This document shows, in pieces, positions 59,093 to 64,000 of a DNA stretch of 64,000 nucleotides. Made by a program: the position numbers and the translations under genes. This DNA comes from Ferruginibacter sp. (lineage in GTDB: Bacteria; Bacteroidota; Bacteroidia; Chitinophagales; Chitinophagaceae). The notes beneath the pieces are model-generated. The model was given only the letters and a program-made list of their open reading frames with translations, ran no database searches and was not told where the DNA came from. Within the stretch, counting starts at the first letter, position 1, and each line of letters opens with the position of its first letter. The stretch covers positions 62,001-126,000 of the forward strand of contig JAOQAK010000075.1 in NCBI GenBank assembly GCA_025963635.1. Reading direction: 5' to 3'.

Positions 59093-60481
59093 ATGCAGCA
59101 GAATAAATTATTGGAGCTTGCAAAAGAATACGCGGTTAAATATCTAAATGACTTACCTGGTAAACGGGCATTTCCCGGAGAAGAGGCCTTAAAAAACCTG
59201 CAGGATTTATCAATACCATTGCCACGTTCTTCTAAAGATCCCGGAGAAGTTCTTAAAGTTTTAAATACGATCGGCTCTGATAATACAGTGGCAAGCAATG
59301 GGGCAAGATATTTCGGGTTTGTATTTGGCGGTACCCTGCCTGCAGCCCTGGCAGCTAACTGGCTTGCAGCAGCCTGGGACCAGAACGCAGTGTTTAAGAT
59401 ATCTTCTCCTATATCGGCGCAACTGGAAAAAGTGGCAGGCAGCTGGCTATTAAACCTCCTGCAATTACCGGCAAAATCTGCGGTTGGATTTGTAACCGGA
59501 ACAACGATGGCCAATTTCTGTGGTGTGCTGGCTGCCCGCCATGCTATTTACCAACGTAAAGGATGGAATGCTAAACTCCAAGGAATTAATGGAGCCCCGC
59601 CCATCCGCATCATTGTAGGCGAAGAGATCCATGCAAGCATGCTGAGGGCATTGATGTTTGCCGGGTTCGGATCCGACAGCCTTATAAGAGTTCCTACAGA
59701 TAAACAGGGCAGAATTATTGCGCAAAAAATGCCGCCGATGGATGACGCCACCCTGGTTTGCTTACAGGCAGGCAATGTAAATACCGGCGCAATTGACCCG
59801 GTGAAAGATATCTGTACAACAGCCAGGGCCAGGGAACAAGGCCCATGGGTTCATGTTGACGGAGCGTTCGGATTATGGGCAAGGGTATCACAAGCGAAAG
59901 CTGCGTTGGCAGAAGGATGCGACCTCGCCGATTCATGGGCCATCGACCTGCACAAATGGCTGAACGTGCCTTATGATAGCGGCTTAATAATTTGTAGGGA
60001 CCCAACCCTGCTCCAGGAAGCGCTATCTGTAAGCGCTGCATATTTGCCTGACTCGGTTGAACCTGACCCATATTTTTATACCCCCGAAATGTCACGACGG
60101 GCAAGAGGAATAGAAACCTGGGCAGCCTTGTATTCGTTGGGGCAAAAGGGAGTGATAGAACTGGTAGAACGCTGTTGTGACTATGCCAGGTTATTTGCGA
60201 CCAATCTCGGGAAAGCAGGATTTCAAATATTAAATGATGTCACACTTAACCAGGTACTCGTTTCTTTTGGCGATGCTGCATTAACCAACAGGATTATTAA
60301 GAAAATTCAGGAGGATGGTACCTGCTGGTGTGGTGGTACAGTTTGGCAGGGGAAAACCGCCGTGAGAATCAGTGTATCGTCATGGATGACCACTGCAGAT
60401 GACATCGAAAAATGTTCAGCTGTTATTATCCAAATTGCCAACCAGGAAATATCTTCAAAAAAGTTAAATACAACAGCCTAG
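59093..60481 (+). CDS. Group II PLP-dependent decarboxylase-family protein
   Basis: A 462-residue fold-I PLP enzyme of the group II (glutamate/aromatic amino-acid) decarboxylase family. It shows the PLP-phosphate region FVTGTTMANFCG, the His stacking residue in GEEIHASM, the HVDGAFGLWA block, and Lys288 in DLHKWLNVPYD, which binds PLP. The substrate-binding N-terminal domain has ASNGARYFGFVFGG, typical of the aminotransferase-class-V-like decarboxylases found widely in soil bacteria. The substrate is unknown. It is transcribed alone; the 295 bases after it show no gene. Confidence 0.9.
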   Translation: MQQNKLLELAKEYAVKYLNDLPGKRAFPGEEALKNLQDLSIPLPRSSKDPGEVLKVLNTIGSDNTVASNGARYFGFVFGGTLPAALAANWLAAAWDQNAVFKISSPISAQLEKVAGSWLLNLLQLPAKSAVGFVTGTTMANFCGVLAARHAIYQRKGWNAKLQGINGAPPIRIIVGEEIHASMLRALMFAGFGSDSLIRVPTDKQGRIIAQKMPPMDDATLVCLQAGNVNTGAIDPVKDICTTARAREQGPWVHVDGAFGLWARVSQAKAALAEGCDLADSWAIDLHKWLNVPYDSGLIICRDPTLLQEALSVSAAYLPDSVEPDPYFYTPEMSRRARGIETWAALYSLGQKGVIELVERCCDYARLFATNLGKAGFQILNDVTLNQVLVSFGDAALTNRIIKKIQEDGTCWCGGTVWQGKTAVRISVSSWMTTADDIEKCSAVIIQIANQEISSKKLNTTA

Positions 60482-60776
60482 GCGCTTATTAATTTACCGC
60501 ATCCTTTGCGCATGGTTTAGGAGTCCCCGGTTGAACCTGCATTCACCCTTCATGCTATCCATCACTCCTTCACTTGTTGTTCATAATATTATTGTGTACC
60601 CGCAATAGTCAACACATTCAACTCAGGCTCTCCTATCGTTAAAGCTGGATCAGGTTGAACACGAGTACTTAATGAGCAGAATCGTACCCGAATTTTCAAA
60701 TGCATTGCTATATAAAGCATTATTTACTGCTTAAATACTGGCACAATTTTATAGCAAACTCATTAAACAAAGCACT

Positions 60777-61163
60777 ATGAACAAAAAGATCAATCACTCA
60801 AATTTTAAAAGGAAGGGGTATGTGTGGGTAACTCTTATATTTTTTGTTGTGTCTATTATTCTTCATTGGTTTTTTGGATGGGAAGTTTTTAAGTCGGACC
60901 AACAAGCGCACGGGCAACCCATCGTAACTTCTGAATACATAATGGAAATGATGCGTGATACCATGGAAAACTGGCAGTCCGAGTTTTTGCAACTTATCTG
61001 GCAGGTTGCCGGGTTAGCATTTTTATGGTATGCAGGTTCTCCCCAGTCGAAAGAGGGGGATGATCGCAAAGAAGAGAAACTGGATTATATCATTAAAAAA
61101 CTCGATCCAGAAAATTATCAACAATTACTGCGTGAATGGAAAGAAAAATATCCTGATAAGTAA
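60777..61163 (+). CDS. Small membrane protein, DUF6766-like
   Basis: A 128-residue protein with a TM helix at about residues 16-35, an extracytoplasmic stretch with WQSEFLQLIWQVAG, a second TM helix at about 69-86, then a conserved-looking GSPQSKEGDDRKEEK and a charged tail. The FLQ...GSPxSKE pattern fits the DUF6766 group of small bacterial membrane proteins, as far as I recall it. Function unknown. It is a single gene convergent with the efflux operon. Confidence 0.7.
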   Translation: MNKKINHSNFKRKGYVWVTLIFFVVSIILHWFFGWEVFKSDQQAHGQPIVTSEYIMEMMRDTMENWQSEFLQLIWQVAGLAFLWYAGSPQSKEGDDRKEEKLDYIIKKLDPENYQQLLREWKEKYPDK

Positions 61164-61213
61164 TGGCGGGAAATAGTAAATTAACAATTGTAAATAGTAC
61201 CTAAAACCATTTA

Positions 61214-62515
61214 CTATAATTTCAATTGATTTGAAAGGCGCTTCAATTCTATTTCCGCAGTTTTGGCTGCAAAGTTTAAATTCACCAGCCTGAATCCTGA
61301 TTGTTCAAAGCTTTCCTGGGCATTTTTCACTTCAATAATTGTTGCTTCTCTTAACTTAAACCGTTGTAATACCAGTTCGAGCAGTTGAGCCGATAACGTG
61401 TAATTCTGCTGTTCCGTTTCCAGTTGCCTTAAGGTAGATGCATAAGATTGATAAGATTTTACTACCTGCGAGCTATAATCCCTGAGCAACACCTTGCGAT
61501 TCAGTTCTGCATTCCGTACATCTATTTCTGCTACTCTTTGTTGTCTTTTATAAGCAGAACCATTGTAAATAGGAATGCCGATGGTAAAGCCTATTGATGG
61601 ACCATAGTTTTGGTTGAGAGAAAACTGCCCCGCCGCAGCCTGGTTACGGCTAAAATTATACCCGGTGGTAGCCCGCACTGAAGGATATCTAAGTGCAGCG
61701 GTTTCCTTCACGATCAATTCATTAATACGTACCTGGTCGCCGGCTGCAACAATATTCGGATTCTGGTGAATACTGTTCAGCACCTGGTCGAGGTTTAGTG
61801 TTTTATCTACCAATATCGTATCATTTACTGCAATAAGTGAATCCGGGCGCAATGTAAGAAGCCGCAGCAATTCCGTTTTGGCCTGATCAATAATTACCTG
61901 CTGCGATAGCTGTGCCTGCAACAATGCATTCAGATCAATCTGCGCCTGGAAGAGATCGGCATTATTTGCAAGTCCCGCTTTCTGCCGGGTTTGCACAATC
62001 TCCAGCTGCTGCCTGGAAGCATCAATGGATTTTTCGATGGTTTTTAAATAGCTCTGCTGACGCACAATGTCATAGTAGCCCGTCATTACCGAACTGATGA
62101 TGTCCTGTATCTGCGAATTAAGCAACTCCTCACTCTGTTTTTCGATTTGTGCAAGTCGGTTTTTGGTAGCCACTACCCGGTTGCCATTGTATAAAAGCAT
62201 ACTCACCGCAATATTTGAATTTAAAGCGTTGGTAGCGGCAGCATTCCTGCTGATGGAAGAGTCGCCGGTATTAAATTTTTGATTGATACTGGAGATTTGT
62301 TCGTTGTTACTTACCGATGCAGTTACCAACGGCAGCCCGCCCGCAACGCCTATGTGATTTAAGATGGTACGGGCCTCAACATTGTTGGTGGCTAATTGAA
62401 TATCAAGACTGTTTTTAAGAGCAATATTCACGGCGTCGGGTAAGCGCAATGAATCCTGCGCATTACCGGCAATCGATAATAACAATAAGAAAAAATATAC
62501 AATAGGTTTTGTCAT
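61214..62515 (-). CDS. TolC family outer-membrane efflux protein
   Basis: A 433-residue exported protein with a signal peptide (about 19 residues, ending in GNAQ) and two OEP/TolC repeats. The first opens DAVNIALKNSLDIQLATNNV and the second is in the C-terminal half, with long heptad-type helices between. It forms the trimeric outer-membrane channel of a tripartite efflux pump. It begins 16 bp after the RND gene stop and is the distal gene of that operon. Confidence 0.92.
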   Translation of the reverse strand: MTKPIVYFFLLLLSIAGNAQDSLRLPDAVNIALKNSLDIQLATNNVEARTILNHIGVAGGLPLVTASVSNNEQISSINQKFNTGDSSISRNAAATNALNSNIAVSMLLYNGNRVVATKNRLAQIEKQSEELLNSQIQDIISSVMTGYYDIVRQQSYLKTIEKSIDASRQQLEIVQTRQKAGLANNADLFQAQIDLNALLQAQLSQQVIIDQAKTELLRLLTLRPDSLIAVNDTILVDKTLNLDQVLNSIHQNPNIVAAGDQVRINELIVKETAALRYPSVRATTGYNFSRNQAAAGQFSLNQNYGPSIGFTIGIPIYNGSAYKRQQRVAEIDVRNAELNRKVLLRDYSSQVVKSYQSYASTLRQLETEQQNYTLSAQLLELVLQRFKLREATIIEVKNAQESFEQSGFRLVNLNFAAKTAEIELKRLSNQLKL

Positions 62516-62531
62516 CCTGCTGGTTTGTATT

Positions 62532-64000
62532 TTAAATGCTGGTTTCAGCCACCTTCTCTTGAACCACGGGAGCCTTTTCCAGTTCTTTGTGCTTACCCGA
62601 TAAAAAAGTATAGATGGCAGGTATGATAAATAAGGTTAACACCAGCGAAAACAAGATTCCTCCCACTACTACGATACCCAGGGGAACCCGGCTGCTGGCC
62701 GACGCACCCAATCCCATAGCGATTGGCAAAGCACCCAAGGAGGTGGCCAGGCTGGTCATTAAAATGGGCCGCAGACGTTGTTGGGCAGCGTGTAATACCG
62801 CTTCTACTTTATCCATTCCCTGCGCTCTTTTCTGATTGGCAAATTCCACGATCAATATTCCATTCTTTGTTACCAGCCCGATCAGCATGATCATCCCGAT
62901 CTCTGAAAAGAGATTTAATGTCTGCCCAAATAAAAACAGGCTGAGCAAAGCTCCGGCCATGGCAAGCGGTACGGTAAGCATAATGATAAAGGGATCAACA
63001 AAACTTTCGAACTGGGCAGCGAGGATGAGATAAATCAACATCAATGCTAATCCAAATGCAAATGCAATATTCGAAGAACTTTCAGCATAATCCCTCGAAG
63101 GGCCTGTTAAAGAGGTTTGAAAGCTTTCGTCGAGTAATCTTTTCCCGATCGCATCCATTGCTTTTACACCGTCACCGATGGTTTTACCTTCTGCAAGTGA
63201 TGCAGAAATAGTGGCTGCCTTGTAACGGTTATAATGAAACAACGTGGCCGGGCTGCTGTTTTCCTCCAATTTAACCACAGCGCTGATGGGGATGTTTTCG
63301 CCCCTGTTATTGCGTACAAACAAGCGGGTAATATCTCCCGGCTCGGTACGATCGCTCCTGTCTACCTGCGCTATTACAGAATACTGGTATCCATTCATGA
63401 TAAAATAAGCTAATCTTCCGCCACTGAAAGCAGATTGCAACGCAGATACAACATCCTGCGATGATAAGCCGAGGTCTTTTACCTTAATCCTATCGAGGCT
63501 TAGCTCTACTTCAGGCTTATTAAATTTAAGATTCACATCCACATTGGCAAAGGTTTTATCTTTTCTCGCCTCATCTAAAAATTTGGGGATGATCTCTTTT
63601 AGCTTATCAATATCTTGGTTTTGTAATACAAATTGTACGGGCAAACCACCTCTCGATCCGGCGCCTACTGCTATGGTTTGTTCCTGTACGGCAAAGATTC
63701 TTGCATCATTGAAACCTGTTAATTTTTTTTGAAGATCGGTTGCAATCTGGGCCTGGGTTCTATCCCGATCGCCAGGCGGCACCAGTCCCAGCCGTGGTTG
63801 TGAGCTATTGATGGAACCTCCTGCCGGTGTTCTTACAAAAACAAAATCCCTTTCCGGTACGGAATCATACAGGTAATTACTGATATCATCAGATATCTGT
63901 TGCATACTGCTGTAGCTGGTACCCTCTGCGGCAGTTGTTGTAAACCGTACACTGCTCCTGTCTTCCAGCGGGGCAATCTCTGTCTGCAAGGTGCTAAATA
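62532..64000 (-). CDS. RND efflux transporter permease (5'-truncated by the window edge)
   Basis: The C-terminal ~489 residues of an AcrB/MexB-type hydrophobe/amphiphile efflux-1 protein. The frame runs off the right end of the window; the first residues (FSTLQTEIAPLEDR) are the start of the second porter domain, so about half the protein lies outside. The porter and docking parts are followed by TM helices 7-12 with LILAAQFESFVDPFIIML and RLRPILMTSLATSLGALP. It uses the proton gradient to export drugs or other amphiphiles with the adjacent TolC. The membrane-fusion protein gene is expected further upstream. Confidence 0.95.
   Translation of the reverse strand, partial: FSTLQTEIAPLEDRSSVRFTTTAAEGTSYSSMQQISDDISNYLYDSVPERDFVFVRTPAGGSINSSQPRLGLVPPGDRDRTQAQIATDLQKKLTGFNDARIFAVQEQTIAVGAGSRGGLPVQFVLQNQDIDKLKEIIPKFLDEARKDKTFANVDVNLKFNKPEVELSLDRIKVKDLGLSSQDVVSALQSAFSGGRLAYFIMNGYQYSVIAQVDRSDRTEPGDITRLFVRNNRGENIPISAVVKLEENSSPATLFHYNRYKAATISASLAEGKTIGDGVKAMDAIGKRLLDESFQTSLTGPSRDYAESSSNIAFAFGLALMLIYLILAAQFESFVDPFIIMLTVPLAMAGALLSLFLFGQTLNLFSEIGMIMLIGLVTKNGILIVEFANQKRAQGMDKVEAVLHAAQQRLRPILMTSLATSLGALPIAMGLGASASSRVPLGIVVVGGILFSLVLTLFIIPAIYTFLSGKHKELEKAPVVQEKVAETSI

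Noticed and set aside
62532..63989. Complete 485-residue RND-like protein
   Set aside because: The first codon of that reading is an internal TTG; the frame stays open to the window end and the sequence begins mid-protein.

Overview
The window reads as a chromosomal segment of a Bacteroidota bacterium, most likely a member of the Chitinophagaceae or a close relative. The support is a fused MurF/alanine racemase gene, the gliding genes gldF and gldG, a DUF3810 gene, an NrtR-type Nudix regulator beside a GH3 glycosidase, an SDR-type threonine dehydrogenase, and many copies of the phylum's promoter box TAnnTTTG just upstream of start codons. Genes are dense, mostly core, and lie on both strands. 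There is no rRNA, prophage, CRISPR array or classical transposase gene.

Layout. 0-10 kb: a small basic protein, tRNA-Ser(GGA), tatD, a polysaccharide deacetylase, gltX, an aldo/keto reductase, three small envelope or unknown genes, a crotonase, a decayed metallophosphoesterase fragment and fumC. 10-17 kb: lspA, murF-alr, a TerC-type membrane protein and gldFG. 17-21 kb: a secreted polyproline mini-protein, the iscS-iscU-iscA operon and an MBL-fold hydrolase. 21-34 kb: a large peptidase-like/propeller/beta-barrel protein, a secreted Tyr-rich protein, a TIGR01777 epimerase, a pair of M16 peptidases, a lipoprotein, an ABC exporter, a metzincin and an NlpC/P60 protein. 34-42 kb: a FadN-like beta-oxidation enzyme, a PAS histidine kinase and metG. 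42-49 kb: a GH3 beta-glucosidase facing its probable regulator, two tandem S66 peptidases and a 1.2-kb repeat-rich intergenic region. 49-64 kb: a PPTase, dcd, a VOC protein, TspO, DUF3810, the yceD-rpmF-plsX cluster, beta-barrel proteins, a RelE-like toxin-antitoxin pair, threonine dehydrogenase, a PLP decarboxylase and an RND/TolC efflux operon that runs off the right edge.

The most unusual feature is a family of GC-rich palindromic repeats with CCCCCC/GGGGGG hairpin cores. One pair forms ~40-bp inverted ends around a 481-bp segment encoding a DUF559 (Vsr-like) nuclease domain, inserted in frame and without a stop inside the catalytic half of methionyl-tRNA synthetase. Another pair straddles the start of iscA and appears to supply its start codon and a 28-residue extension. 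A further copy lies in the linker before the C-terminal tRNA-binding domain of metG, and solo copies abut the stop codons of lspA and iscU. Together they look like a small nuclease-bearing mobile element and its non-autonomous derivatives that tolerate insertion into essential coding sequence.

Functionally the window covers tRNA charging (gltX, metG), peptidoglycan and lipoprotein metabolism (murF-alr, lspA, S66, NlpC/P60), lipid synthesis and breakdown (plsX, PPTase, crotonase, FadN-like), Fe-S assembly, gliding/secretion and efflux. All calls are from reading the sequence; no database search was run.
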